Shown: positions 16,894 to 25,661 of the stretch, piece by piece
How the letters are laid out: each line of letters opens with the position of its first letter
Position numbering within the stretch: the first letter of the stretch is position 1
From: Alphaproteobacteria bacterium
GTDB taxonomy: Bacteria; Pseudomonadota; Alphaproteobacteria; Rhizobiales; Rhizobiaceae
Reading direction: 5' to 3'
Assembly (NCBI GenBank): GCA_024742485.1
Contig: JANSYK010000003.1
Span: forward strand, 310,001-374,000
Length of the DNA: 64,000 bases
Translations under genes and position numbers: made by a program
The notes under the pieces: model-generated
What the model was told of the DNA's origin: nothing
The model's database searches: none
What the model saw: only the letters and a program-made list of their open reading frames with translations

Positions 16894-17778
16894 ATGAACC
16901 GGTTGGCTCAAACGGTTCCACCACAAGCCTGGTTCATTGTCTCTGCGATTTTTCATTATCTCGGACCGGCCTTCGCGGTGCTGCTGTTTCCAATGGTCGG
17001 TGTCCTGGGAGTCGCATGGTTCCGCATCGCTACGGCAGCGCTCTTGTTCGCATCCGTTACGAGTCCGTGGCAGACATTCCGTCGGTCGTCCGGTCGCGAA
17101 CGCATTCTCCTTGTGACCCTCGGGTTCTGCCTGGCGGTCATGAACAGCGCCTTCTATCTTGCGCTTGACCGCTTGCCGATTGTCCTCGTGGCCGCCATCG
17201 AATTTCTCGGCACGATCGGTCTTGCACTTTGGGGTCTGCGGACCGGTCGCAATGGTCTTGCCCTTGCTCTGGCCGTCACCGGGGTTGTTATTCTCATCGA
17301 TGTGCCGTCGCTTTTCGCGGCAGACGGGGCTGTTCTGTCATCTGACCTTCTCGGACTGTTTTGGGCCTTGCTAAACGGGACACTCTTTGTGCTTTACATC
17401 ATCCTTGGCCACAGGATCTCGCGGGGCGGTGCTTCGGGTGGCATTGAAAGTCTCGGAGCCGCCATGACCATTGCGTTTGTGGTCGTCATGCCAATCGGAT
17501 TTCTTCAGGCACTCAACGCATTTGGATCGCTGATCTTGATCCTTGCCGGTGTCGGCGTGGGAATATGTTCTTCGGTCATTCCCTATGTGTGCGACCAACT
17601 CGCCATGTCGCGGCTGCCGCGTTCCAGCTTCGCGTTCCTTTTGGCGCTGTTACCGGCCACGGCAACCATCATCGGCATCATTGTTCTCGGGCAAATACCG
17701 GATGCGGTTGATGTCACCGGCGTGTGGCTCGTGATGATGGGTGTGGCCGTCCATCGGCCGGCAGAAGCCAGCCGTTGA
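16894..17778 (+). CDS. RhtA-like amino-acid exporter (EamA/DMT family)
   Basis: The protein has 294 residues with ten membrane helices, about the length of E. coli RhtA, a threonine/homoserine exporter. The opening MNRLAQTVPPQAWF matches the way this group starts, so I prefer ATG 16894 (weak GGCGGA site) over the in-frame ATG at 16843, which has no space for a ribosome site. The Lrp-type regulator read from the same intergenic region supports an amino-acid substrate. The exact substrate is not shown by sequence. Confidence 0.78.
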   Translation: MNRLAQTVPPQAWFIVSAIFHYLGPAFAVLLFPMVGVLGVAWFRIATAALLFASVTSPWQTFRRSSGRERILLVTLGFCLAVMNSAFYLALDRLPIVLVAAIEFLGTIGLALWGLRTGRNGLALALAVTGVVILIDVPSLFAADGAVLSSDLLGLFWALLNGTLFVLYIILGHRISRGGASGGIESLGAAMTIAFVVVMPIGFLQALNAFGSLILILAGVGVGICSSVIPYVCDQLAMSRLPRSSFAFLLALLPATATIIGIIVLGQIPDAVDVTGVWLVMMGVAVHRPAEASR

Positions 17779-17818
17779 GCATCGAAACCGGTTAAGCGCC
17801 GTTGCGCGTTTCCCGGCG

Positions 17819-18679
17819 TCACAGAGCAATGCGCAGTCCGTCATGCCCGACATGCAGGAACCCGTTCCAGTGGGGCGCAACGGCATCCCGCCAGTTTGCT
17901 TCGCCGTAGGCGGGGTCGTCCGATGGGATGAGGTGGTTCAAGGCCAGCGCCTTGACACCGGCAGACGCGGCGGTCTTTGCCGCATCATGGGCAAAGCTGT
18001 GCGAGACCAACCAATGTTTCATCAACTTTTCGCTTCCATTGCCGATCCGCTCGAGAAGGCCGGGCAGGGCGCTTTCAAGCATGGCTTCATGCACGAGGAG
18101 ATCGGCCCCATGGGCAAATTCGATCAATTCGGGCAGGGGCGCGGTGTCGCCGGAAAAAACCACGTGAAGGTCTGTCGTTCTGAACGACAATGCAAAGCAG
18201 TCGATCAGCGGAGGATGTTGCGTGCGAATGGCCTCAACGGCCAGGCCATCCCGCTCCAACACGTTGCGGTCGTCAATCACATGGATGCGAACAAGCGCCC
18301 GAAGATCCGGCCGGCCCTCATCGCTGACGCGAATGTCAATATCGGCTTTCATCGATTCGACAAACCGGTCCCAATAGTGGCCGATGCCCTCCGGGCCCCA
18401 TACATCGATGTCGGTCTTCAGACCAGCCGTCCAGGCGGTGTGAATCAGCGGACCCAGTTCGAGATAGTGATCGGAATGCAGATGCGTCACGAAAATGGTT
18501 GCCAGATCCTTCAACTGCATGCCCTGATCAACAAGTCCCCTGGTTACCCCCAGTCCGCAATCAATCACATAGTTTCGCCCGTTGAGGCACAGAAGGCTGG
18601 AGGTCGGCATGGATGAACCCGGGCGGATCGCCGGGCCACCCTTGGTGCCCAGCAGAGTGACATGGTTCTCAGACATCAT
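17819..18679 (-). CDS. MBL-fold metallo-hydrolase
   Basis: The protein has 286 residues. The metal-binding motif THLHSDHYLELG lies near residue 65, with further ligands in FSGDTAP and near LALNHLIP. The order resembles RNase Z and arylsulfatase-type members. Some relatives hydrolyse esters or lactones. It follows the aminotransferase by 5 bp with TGAGGAAA as its ribosome site, so the two are translated together and probably serve the same catabolic route. The substrate is unknown. Confidence 0.82.
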   Translation of the reverse strand: MMSENHVTLLGTKGGPAIRPGSSMPTSSLLCLNGRNYVIDCGLGVTRGLVDQGMQLKDLATIFVTHLHSDHYLELGPLIHTAWTAGLKTDIDVWGPEGIGHYWDRFVESMKADIDIRVSDEGRPDLRALVRIHVIDDRNVLERDGLAVEAIRTQHPPLIDCFALSFRTTDLHVVFSGDTAPLPELIEFAHGADLLVHEAMLESALPGLLERIGNGSEKLMKHWLVSHSFAHDAAKTAASAGVKALALNHLIPSDDPAYGEANWRDAVAPHWNGFLHVGHDGLRIAL

Positions 18680-18684
18680 TTTCC

Positions 18685-20031
18685 TCAGACTGCGGCAAAT
18701 CCGGTATCGAGTGCCGACAGGATCGTGTCGACATCCGCTTCGGTCAAAATCAATGGTGGCGACAGGATGATATTGGCACCGGAGACGCGCACCATGGCAC
18801 CGGCATCGTAGGCGGTTTCCTGGACAATTGCGGCCGTCTTGCCGTCAATCGGTTGTTTGGAGCCGCGGTCGCTGACCATTTCGATGGCCGACATCAGGCC
18901 GTGGCCGCCGCGAATGTCCCCGATGATGTCATGCCTTTCTTTCAGCTTCTGGAAGCCCTCGAACATTTGCGTGCCGCGGCTGGCGGCGTTTTCAATGACA
19001 TTCAGACGCAGCGTTTCCTTCAGGCATGCCAGTCCTGCCGCCGCCCCGACGGGATGACCGGAATAGGTGTAGCCATGACTGATCTTGGCGCCGCCATTGC
19101 CTTCAAAGGCGTCGACCATTTTTTCACCGAGCATGACACCGCCAAACGGGAAGAACCCGTTTGTTATGGCCTTGGCGGTGCACATCATGTCGGGTTTGAT
19201 GCCCCACAGGCGGGCGCCCGACCAGGCTCCAGTGCGACCAAAGGCGGTGATCACTTCGTCGGTGATCAATAAAATACCGTGACGGTCGCAGATTTCCTTC
19301 ACCATCGGAGCGAAACTTTCATGCGGCGGGATCACGCCGCCCGCACCCAATATGGGCTCCATGATCATCGCGGCAATCGTCTTTGCGCCCTGAAACCGGA
19401 TCTCGTCCTCCAGCGCCGATGCGCAAAGTTGCGCCAGCCGGGCCGGATCGTTTTCATTGAACGGATTGCGATAGGTATAGGGAGCCGGAATATGAAAGCA
19501 TCCCGGCAAAAGAGGCTCGTAGGCTTCGCGAAAATTCGTGTTGCCGTTGACGCTGGCGCCGCCCATATGGGTGCCGTGATACCCCTTTTTGAGGCTCAGG
19601 AATTTTGTGCGGCCCGCTTCGCCCCGAAGCTTGTGGTACTGGCGCGCCAGGCGTAGTGCGGTTTCGACGGAATCCGACCCACCTGATGTGAAGAAAACGC
19701 GACTGAGCCCGTCAGGCTCAAAGAACTGGGCCAGTTCGTATGACAATTCGATGGCGGCATCGTTGGTTGCGCCGCGAAATGTCGAATAATAGGGCATCCG
19801 GTCAAGCTGTGCGGCAATGGCGTCTTTGACGGGCTGGCACGAATAGCCGAGATTGACATTCCACAGGCCGCCAACCCCATCGACAACTTCATGGCCGTCA
19901 ATATCCCGAATTCGAACACCTTGCGCCCCGGTAATGATCTTCGGCGGGTTTGAATTGCTGTCTTCCGGCGAGGTCATCGGGTGCCAGACATGCCGGGCAT
20001 TGTTCTCTTTCAGAAAATTGGAATCTTTCAT
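18685..20031 (-). CDS. Class III (omega-) aminotransferase
   Basis: The protein has 448 residues. It is a pyridoxal-phosphate enzyme of the beta-alanine/omega-amino-acid:pyruvate type, with the cofactor aspartate in LLITDEVITAFGRTG and the Schiff-base lysine in CTAKAITNGF. It moves an amino group from a terminal amine or omega-amino acid to pyruvate or a similar acceptor. Start 20031 has AGGAAA 8 bases upstream; an earlier in-frame ATG lies inside the IclR gene end. The regulator upstream and the MBL gene downstream make an operon, divergent from the Tct transporter. Confidence 0.88.
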   Translation of the reverse strand: MKDSNFLKENNARHVWHPMTSPEDSNSNPPKIITGAQGVRIRDIDGHEVVDGVGGLWNVNLGYSCQPVKDAIAAQLDRMPYYSTFRGATNDAAIELSYELAQFFEPDGLSRVFFTSGGSDSVETALRLARQYHKLRGEAGRTKFLSLKKGYHGTHMGGASVNGNTNFREAYEPLLPGCFHIPAPYTYRNPFNENDPARLAQLCASALEDEIRFQGAKTIAAMIMEPILGAGGVIPPHESFAPMVKEICDRHGILLITDEVITAFGRTGAWSGARLWGIKPDMMCTAKAITNGFFPFGGVMLGEKMVDAFEGNGGAKISHGYTYSGHPVGAAAGLACLKETLRLNVIENAASRGTQMFEGFQKLKERHDIIGDIRGGHGLMSAIEMVSDRGSKQPIDGKTAAIVQETAYDAGAMVRVSGANIILSPPLILTEADVDTILSALDTGFAAV

Positions 20032-20048
20032 GATGCTGTTTCCTGTTT

Positions 20049-20879
20049 TCAGGATTCGGTCCGGGCATTTGCCCACACTCGTTCGATGCCGTCAGGTATG
20101 GTGCCGCCCCAGTTTCGGGTGACGTCCCGGCTGGCGGCCATCAACTGGGCCTTGATGGTGCGTTCCGCGTCGCCTGTCAGACGGCTGGCAACGCTGGCAA
20201 CGGCAACCGATCCGGCAAATGCCCCGGTCTGGTCAAAGAGCGGTGCCGAGATGCCGCATATGTCGTCCTCGAAACCCCGGTCGGATTGACCGAAACCGCA
20301 ATCGCGGCACCGCTCGATTTCGGCCATTAAAGCCTCTTCGGTCACGGCCGTCTTATCGGTGAATTCCACCAGGCTATTCAAGGCAAATCCAGTCAGATCC
20401 GCCGGTCCGAATGCCAGCGCACAGATGCCGGATGCCGTCGCATGGAGAGGCAGGATATTCACATCGATGATCGCACGTGTGCTGTGTTTGTCCGACTCGC
20501 ATGACGACAGGGAGTGCAGGTCCGTCCCCGAAAGGACCGATATGTGCGCTGTCTCGCCGGTGGCTTCTGCAAGCGCCTTCAATGCGGCCTGGGCGCCTTC
20601 TCTGCGGGGCACGGTCAGCTCGCGCATCTGTGCAAGATGAAGGACGGCAGGGCCGATACGATAGCTGCGGTTCGTCGGAATCTTCTCGATAAATCCAGCT
20701 TTTTCAAGCGCTTGAAGATATCGATAGGTCGTGGCCTTGTCATGCCCCGCCAGTCTGCGGAACTCCGACAAACCGATTTCCGGCCGGCTGGTTGAGAAGT
20801 ACTGAAGCAAGTTCAGCGCCTTTGTTACGACTGACATTTTTTCACCGGGTTCGACGCCATTTGAAAAAAGGTTTGACAT
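20049..20879 (-). CDS. IclR-family transcriptional regulator
   Basis: The protein has 276 residues, or 262 from the internal ATG at 20837, which has the better GGTGAAAA site. The winged helix is at the N-terminus (LSEFRRLAGHDKATTYRYLQALEKAGFIEK) and the effector-binding GAF-like domain follows, ending in VAVASVASRL. IclR proteins usually respond to small carboxylic or aromatic compounds. It lies between the aminotransferase (17 bp downstream) and the divergent tctC gene, so it probably controls both directions. Confidence 0.92.
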   Translation of the reverse strand: MSNLFSNGVEPGEKMSVVTKALNLLQYFSTSRPEIGLSEFRRLAGHDKATTYRYLQALEKAGFIEKIPTNRSYRIGPAVLHLAQMRELTVPRREGAQAALKALAEATGETAHISVLSGTDLHSLSSCESDKHSTRAIIDVNILPLHATASGICALAFGPADLTGFALNSLVEFTDKTAVTEEALMAEIERCRDCGFGQSDRGFEDDICGISAPLFDQTGAFAGSVAVASVASRLTGDAERTIKAQLMAASRDVTRNWGGTIPDGIERVWANARTES

Positions 20880-20905
20880 GGATAACTTAACAAGGCAAGC
20901 TTTTT

Positions 20906-20933
20906 ATGAACCATCGGTTTAAATAATGAACCA
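20906..20933. promoter_or_regulatory. Candidate IclR operator (direct repeat ATGAACCA)
   Basis: ATGAACCA occurs at 20906-20913 and again at 20926-20933, 20 bp apart, about two helical turns. AACCATCGGTT between them is a small dyad. The site sits between iclR and tctC. Confidence 0.5.
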
Positions 20934-20947
20934 CTAGGGAGTTGGAA

Positions 20948-21895
20948 ATGTCTAAATTCACCACATTGATGACGGCGACGCTGGCGCTTGTGATGGCGGG
21001 TTCGGGGGCCGTCGCGCAGTCGGCCTATCCGGAAAAACCCGTTGAATTCGTCGTCCCGTGGCCTCCGGGTGATCTGGAGGATGTTCTCACGCGAATGATC
21101 GCTGAAGATTTTCAGAAGACCTATGACGTGCCCGCGGCGGTGGTGAACAGACCCGGCGGAGGGGGAGGGCCCTTCCCGGGAGCGGTTCAGGTCGCGACAG
21201 CACCGGCAGACGGATACACGATCGGCTCATTTATCATTGCCATTCCCGTCGTCGGGCCGCAGATCGGGATCCCGGAACTCAATCCCGACCCCTTTGTGCC
21301 TCTCGGCAACTTCCTGACCTATCCGTTTGTGATCGCCACGTCCGGCAATGCGCCCTATGACGATATGGCAGGTCTTGCCAAGCATGCGCAGGACAATGAT
21401 GTGGTTCTGGGCCATTTCGGTGCGCCGCTCGTTCCGACACAGGTCACGCTCGCGCTGGCGAAGGAAATGGGTTTTTCCTACGCATCCGATGCCGCCTTTG
21501 ATGCACTGGATTGCAACACGCTGGCTTCCGGTGACGTGGATGTCATCAACACCACATTGCAGCTGATCCTGCCATGCCTGGATTCGGTCAAGGTGCTCGC
21601 ATCGATTGGCTCGCAGCGCATTCCCCTGACACCCAATGTTCCCACTGTCGCGGAACTGGAGCCGGGACTGAACGTGGCCCTGTGGAACGGCCTGTTCGTG
21701 CACAAGGACACACCGCAGGATGTGCGCGACAAGATCATTGCCGTCGCGCGCGAGACCGTCATGTCCGACCGCGCCCAGGCATTGGCTGCGGAAACCGGTG
21801 CGTCTGTCTATTGGCAAAACGCTGATGAGGTGGTCGGCCAAATCCAGTCTGACATCGAGACGCTCGACCATATCGGGAAGGTTCTCGGGAACTAG
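20948..21895 (+). CDS. TctC/BugT-type solute-binding protein
   Basis: The protein has 315 residues. It has a signal peptide (MATALALVMAGSGAVAQS-like) and the Bug fold, with YPEKPVEFVVPWPPGD at the start and VVNRPGGGGGP near residue 65. It is the periplasmic receptor of a tripartite tricarboxylate transporter, binding a carboxylate. ATG 20948 follows AGGGAGTTGGA. Repeat copy 3 separates it from tctB, which may let the binding protein be made in excess. The ligand is unknown; the neighbours suggest an acid fed to the aromatic pathway. Confidence 0.9.
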   Translation: MSKFTTLMTATLALVMAGSGAVAQSAYPEKPVEFVVPWPPGDLEDVLTRMIAEDFQKTYDVPAAVVNRPGGGGGPFPGAVQVATAPADGYTIGSFIIAIPVVGPQIGIPELNPDPFVPLGNFLTYPFVIATSGNAPYDDMAGLAKHAQDNDVVLGHFGAPLVPTQVTLALAKEMGFSYASDAAFDALDCNTLASGDVDVINTTLQLILPCLDSVKVLASIGSQRIPLTPNVPTVAELEPGLNVALWNGLFVHKDTPQDVRDKIIAVARETVMSDRAQALAAETGASVYWQNADEVVGQIQSDIETLDHIGKVLGN

Positions 21896-21998
21896 ACTGT
21901 TTCACGTTTTGTCAGAAACGGGACAACGGTGCCGGCCTTTAACTTTGTTGATGCATTCAGGTTTTGCCGAATCCGTCAAAACCCGAATTGCTCTAGAG
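21893..21998 (-). repeat. Intergenic repeat, copy 3 (reverse orientation)
   Basis: It is the reverse complement of copies 1 and 2 over the full length, with both stems (CACGTTTTG/AGAAACG side, and GGTTTTGCCGAATCCGTCAAAACC). Its first bases TAGACTGTTTCACG contain the tctC stop codon. It lies inside the tct operon. Confidence 0.85.
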
Positions 21999-22076
21999 TG
22001 TCGACCCCGGCGTGAACAACACCCGGGCGGGTCGGAAATCCGGCTGGCCCGGGGCAACCCAGTCGGTGGAGATGTC

Positions 22077-22616
22077 ATGTCGAGATTGAAGACCCTTCAG
22101 ACATTGTTCAAGCGCTATCGCCGGCCGGGCGACATCGTGTTCGCCTGGCTTTTTCTGGCGATCTCGGTGTTCCTCCTGTCACAGATTGCCAGCCAGACGA
22201 CCTATCGCCCCGGTAATGCGCTTTTTGCTCAGCCGCGGTTTTGGCCTGCGGTATCACTGATCGGTATGACAGGATTTGCGGCCCTGCACCTGTTGGGATC
22301 GGCACTGTCAGAACGCATTGACGGGCGATGGAAGGAGGTGCTGCTTTGGGTATCTGTCCTCGAGTTCGCGGCCTGGTTCATCGTCTATGCGTTCGTGGTT
22401 CCCTATCTCGGATACCTGCCGGCAACGATCCTTCTGGCTGTGCTCTTGGTGGCGCGCGCCGGCTATCGAAGTGGCCTGATCTATGCAAGCGCGGCGGGCG
22501 CGGCCGTTGCCATCGTCTTGCTGTTCAAGACATTTCTGCAGGTCAAACTGCCGGCCGGCGAAATCTATCAGTCATTGCCTGACGGACTTCGCCAAATCAT
22601 GCTCACCTATTTCTGA
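22077..22616 (+). CDS. TctB-type small permease subunit
   Basis: The protein has 179 residues with four membrane helices. A basic amphipathic N-terminus (MSRLKTLQTLFKRYRRP) leads into the first helix, as in the small subunit of tripartite tricarboxylate transporters. ATG 22077 is preceded by GGTGGAG. The longer open frame upstream crosses the repeat and is not coding. The subunit is located in the inner membrane and pairs with TctA, 9 bp downstream. Confidence 0.85.
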   Translation: MSRLKTLQTLFKRYRRPGDIVFAWLFLAISVFLLSQIASQTTYRPGNALFAQPRFWPAVSLIGMTGFAALHLLGSALSERIDGRWKEVLLWVSVLEFAAWFIVYAFVVPYLGYLPATILLAVLLVARAGYRSGLIYASAAGAAVAIVLLFKTFLQVKLPAGEIYQSLPDGLRQIMLTYF

Positions 22617-22625
22617 CCGGAGCCG

Positions 22626-24146
22626 ATGATGGAAGATATTCTTGCAGGTGCGGCAATGCTGGCGCGATGGGACGTTCTGCTGGCGCTCCTGATCGGATCC
22701 GTCGGCGGTGTGATCATCGGCGCGATCCCCGGGGTCGGCCCGGCCGTGGCGATCGCGATTCTGCTGCCCGCCACATTTTCCCTGGAGCCGATCGTCGGCC
22801 TCACCATGCTATTGGGGATCTACGGATCGTCCATGTATGGCGGGGCCATTCCCGCAGTGCTGATCAACACGCCGGGGACGGCGGTCAACGCCCTGACGGC
22901 CTATGACGGCTATCCCATGACCCAGAACGGTCAAGCCCATCGTGCGGTGTCCCTGGCCTATAGCGCATCTTTCTGGGGTGGGATATTCGGGGTTGTCTGC
23001 CTGATCCTGTTGTCGCCGGTGCTGGCGATCATTGCGCCCATGTTTGGCAGCCGGGAGATATTTCTCGCCGCACTCCTTGGCATAGTCCTTGTGATTCTTG
23101 CCCACCGGGGGCAGATATTCGCTGCCGGCATGCTGGCCATGCTCGGCATCTTCCTGCAGACGATCGGCCTTGACGCGGTCACCTACACGCAGCGCTACAC
23201 GTTCGAGATGACGTTCCTCAGTTCCGGCATCAACCTGATCGTGGTTGTCCTTGGACTGTTTGCATTGAGCCAGGCGTTTTTCCTGCTGAGCGCGCCGGAT
23301 GACAGTCCGGATGCCAACCCGGTCACAGGCCGTTTGACGTCAGGCTTCAGGGAATTGCTGAAGCACAAACGCGTCGCCACCGTGGCCTCCGGTTTTGGCG
23401 TTCTCCTGGGAATGATCCCTGGCACGGGTGAATTCACCGCCCAGTTCATGAGTTACACCTATGCGCAGAAGACCTCGAAAGATCCCGACGCCTTCGGCAA
23501 GGGATCACCCGAAGGCCTGATCGCTTCCGAGGCTGCAAACAATGCCGTCCCACCGGCAGCGATGATCCCGCTATTGGCCCTTGGCATTCCGGGAGAGGCG
23601 CTGACGGCCATGATGCTCTCGGTGTTTTATGTGCACAATGTCATTCCCGGCCCGCAGCTCTTTCAAAACAATATTGACCTTGTCTATGGGCTGTATTTCG
23701 CGCTGATCGTGCTGAACGTGGTTGTCATCTGTTTCCTGATGTTTTCGACCAACCTGCTCACCAGGGTGATCCGCATTCCCACTCGCTTCCTCGGCGTGAT
23801 GATCCTGATCCTGTCCTTTGTGGGCGTCTATTCCCTGCGCAACTCGTTGACCGATTGCATGATCGCCGCTGGATTCGGCGTCTTGGGGTTGATCCTCAAA
23901 CGGCTGAACCTGCCGATTGTCCCGATCATTCTCGGAATGGTCCTGGGCGGCATCATGGAGGTCAAGCTGCGTTCGGCGCTGCCGCGCCTCAAGACGCCGC
24001 TGGATATGATCGACCGGCCCATTGCGTTCATCATTTTCGTCATGATCGTACTGGTCCTGGCGTTTCACATCCGGACTCTGATCAAGGAGTATCGAGCGCA
24101 TCAGCCCGAAGAAGACCACAATCTCCACGACACGCAAACACGATGA
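22626..24146 (+). CDS. TctA-type large permease subunit
   Basis: The protein has 506 residues with 11-12 membrane helices. Family landmarks are GAIPGVGPAVAIAILLP near residue 34-50, YGGAIPAVLINTPGT near 72-86, the inverted second copy GMIPGTGEFTAQF near 264-276, and GIPGEALTAMMLS. It forms the sodium- or proton-driven transport path. Its stop codon overlaps the start of the aldehyde dehydrogenase (ATGA at 24143), so uptake and oxidation are translationally coupled. Confidence 0.92.
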   Translation: MMEDILAGAAMLARWDVLLALLIGSVGGVIIGAIPGVGPAVAIAILLPATFSLEPIVGLTMLLGIYGSSMYGGAIPAVLINTPGTAVNALTAYDGYPMTQNGQAHRAVSLAYSASFWGGIFGVVCLILLSPVLAIIAPMFGSREIFLAALLGIVLVILAHRGQIFAAGMLAMLGIFLQTIGLDAVTYTQRYTFEMTFLSSGINLIVVVLGLFALSQAFFLLSAPDDSPDANPVTGRLTSGFRELLKHKRVATVASGFGVLLGMIPGTGEFTAQFMSYTYAQKTSKDPDAFGKGSPEGLIASEAANNAVPPAAMIPLLALGIPGEALTAMMLSVFYVHNVIPGPQLFQNNIDLVYGLYFALIVLNVVVICFLMFSTNLLTRVIRIPTRFLGVMILILSFVGVYSLRNSLTDCMIAAGFGVLGLILKRLNLPIVPIILGMVLGGIMEVKLRSALPRLKTPLDMIDRPIAFIIFVMIVLVLAFHIRTLIKEYRAHQPEEDHNLHDTQTR

Positions 24147-25636
24147 CGGTCATGAACCAGCCTGACATCGATACGCTCCGCCATGTGCCGGTCGCACCGC
24201 AAGAACATCTGATCAATGGCGCTGCTGTCAGTGCCTCTGACGGCGGGACGCTGGACGTTGTCTCTCCGATCGATGGAACCGTCCTGACCACCCTTGCAAG
24301 GGGCACGGCCGTGGATATGGACAAGGCGGTCGCGGCAGCAAGGACAGCTTTTGCCGATCAGCGCTGGGCCGGCCAGTCGCCGGCGGCACGGCGCAAGGTG
24401 ATGCTGCGCTGGGCGGAGTTGATTGAGGCGCATGCGCTCGAACTGGCGGTGCTGGGCGTGAGGGACAACGGCACCGAGATCAACATGGCGCTCAAGGCCG
24501 AACCCGGATCAGCCGCGGGCACGATCCGCTACTATGGCGAAGCGCTGGACAAGGTGTATGGCGAGATCGCCCCGACCGCCGGCAAGGTGCTGGGGTTGGT
24601 GCACAGGGAGCCGGTTGGTGTTGTCGGCGCCATCATCCCGTGGAATTTCCCGATGATGATCGGGGCATGGAAATTGGGTCCCGCACTTGCCATGGGCAAT
24701 TCGGTGGTCCTCAAGCCGGCGGAAACCGCATCTCTATCCCTCATTCGAATGGCCGAGCTGGCCCATGAGGCCGGCCTGCCGGACGGTGTGCTGAACGTCG
24801 TCACGGGCGAAGGCGCTGTCGTCGGCGAGGCAATGGGTCTTTCGATGGATGTCGATGTCCTGGTGTTCACCGGATCCGGTGCGACCGGTCGTCGATTGCT
24901 GGAATATGCCGCGCGCTCCAATCTGAAACGTGTCTATCTCGAATTGGGTGGAAAATCCGCCAATATCGTCTTTGCAGATGCACCGGATCTCGACGAGGCG
25001 GCACGCGTGGCGGCACACGGTATTTTTCGCAATTCAGGCCAGGTCTGCGTGGCGGGCTCACGCCTTCTGGTCGAGGGATCTATCCACGACGAATTCGTGG
25101 CAGCCGTCGTGAAGCACGCAGAGAAGTTGAAGGTCGGCGATCCTCTGGATCTGGCAAACGATGTGGGCGCTGTAAACTCGGAACGCCAATTGTCGCAGAA
25201 CCTTCAGTTTGTTGAAACGGCACTGGGCGAGGGCAGCAAGGTCGCGAGCGGCGGAGCGCGCATCCTCCAGGAGACGGGTGGGTATTACATGGCGCCAACG
25301 GTCGTTACCGGGGTGCGGCCGGAATCCAACCTGTTCCAAAGGGAAGTATTCGGTCCCGTCCTGGGCGTCACCCCGTTTGCCGACGAAGGGGACGCAATCC
25401 GCCTGGCCAATGCGACTGTCTACGGATTGGCGGGTGGCGTGTGGACGTCCGATCTCTCGCGTGCCCATCGCATGATCAGGCGCGTGCGGACCGGCGTGGT
25501 GCATGTGAACACCTATGGTGGGGCCGACGCCACGGTTCCGCTGGGCGGCGTTGGCCAATCGGGCAACGGGCACGACAAGTCGCTCCATGCCCTCGATAAA
25601 TATGTTGACCTGAAGACCGCCTGGATCAAGCTGTGA
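24143..25636 (+). CDS. Aldehyde dehydrogenase, PuuC-like
   Basis: The protein has 497 residues. The catalytic cysteine lies in NSGQVCVAGSRL and the general base in LELGGKSAN. NAD-binding landmarks are IIPWNFPMMIGAWK and FTGSGATGR. The sequence is closest in style to gamma-glutamyl-aminobutyraldehyde and related amine-derived aldehyde dehydrogenases. ATG 24143 overlaps the TctA stop; a second in-frame ATG at 24152 is possible. With the aminotransferase 4 kb away it could oxidise the aldehyde that enzyme makes from an amine. Confidence 0.9.
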   Translation: MTVMNQPDIDTLRHVPVAPQEHLINGAAVSASDGGTLDVVSPIDGTVLTTLARGTAVDMDKAVAAARTAFADQRWAGQSPAARRKVMLRWAELIEAHALELAVLGVRDNGTEINMALKAEPGSAAGTIRYYGEALDKVYGEIAPTAGKVLGLVHREPVGVVGAIIPWNFPMMIGAWKLGPALAMGNSVVLKPAETASLSLIRMAELAHEAGLPDGVLNVVTGEGAVVGEAMGLSMDVDVLVFTGSGATGRRLLEYAARSNLKRVYLELGGKSANIVFADAPDLDEAARVAAHGIFRNSGQVCVAGSRLLVEGSIHDEFVAAVVKHAEKLKVGDPLDLANDVGAVNSERQLSQNLQFVETALGEGSKVASGGARILQETGGYYMAPTVVTGVRPESNLFQREVFGPVLGVTPFADEGDAIRLANATVYGLAGGVWTSDLSRAHRMIRRVRTGVVHVNTYGGADATVPLGGVGQSGNGHDKSLHALDKYVDLKTAWIKL

Positions 25637-25661
25637 GCGCGCGTCCGCAAGGAGCAGAGAC

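Noticed and set aside
21720-22076. Upstream extension of tctB
   Set aside because: The open frame runs through the end of tctC and the repeat. The proper start has a good ribosome site at 22077.
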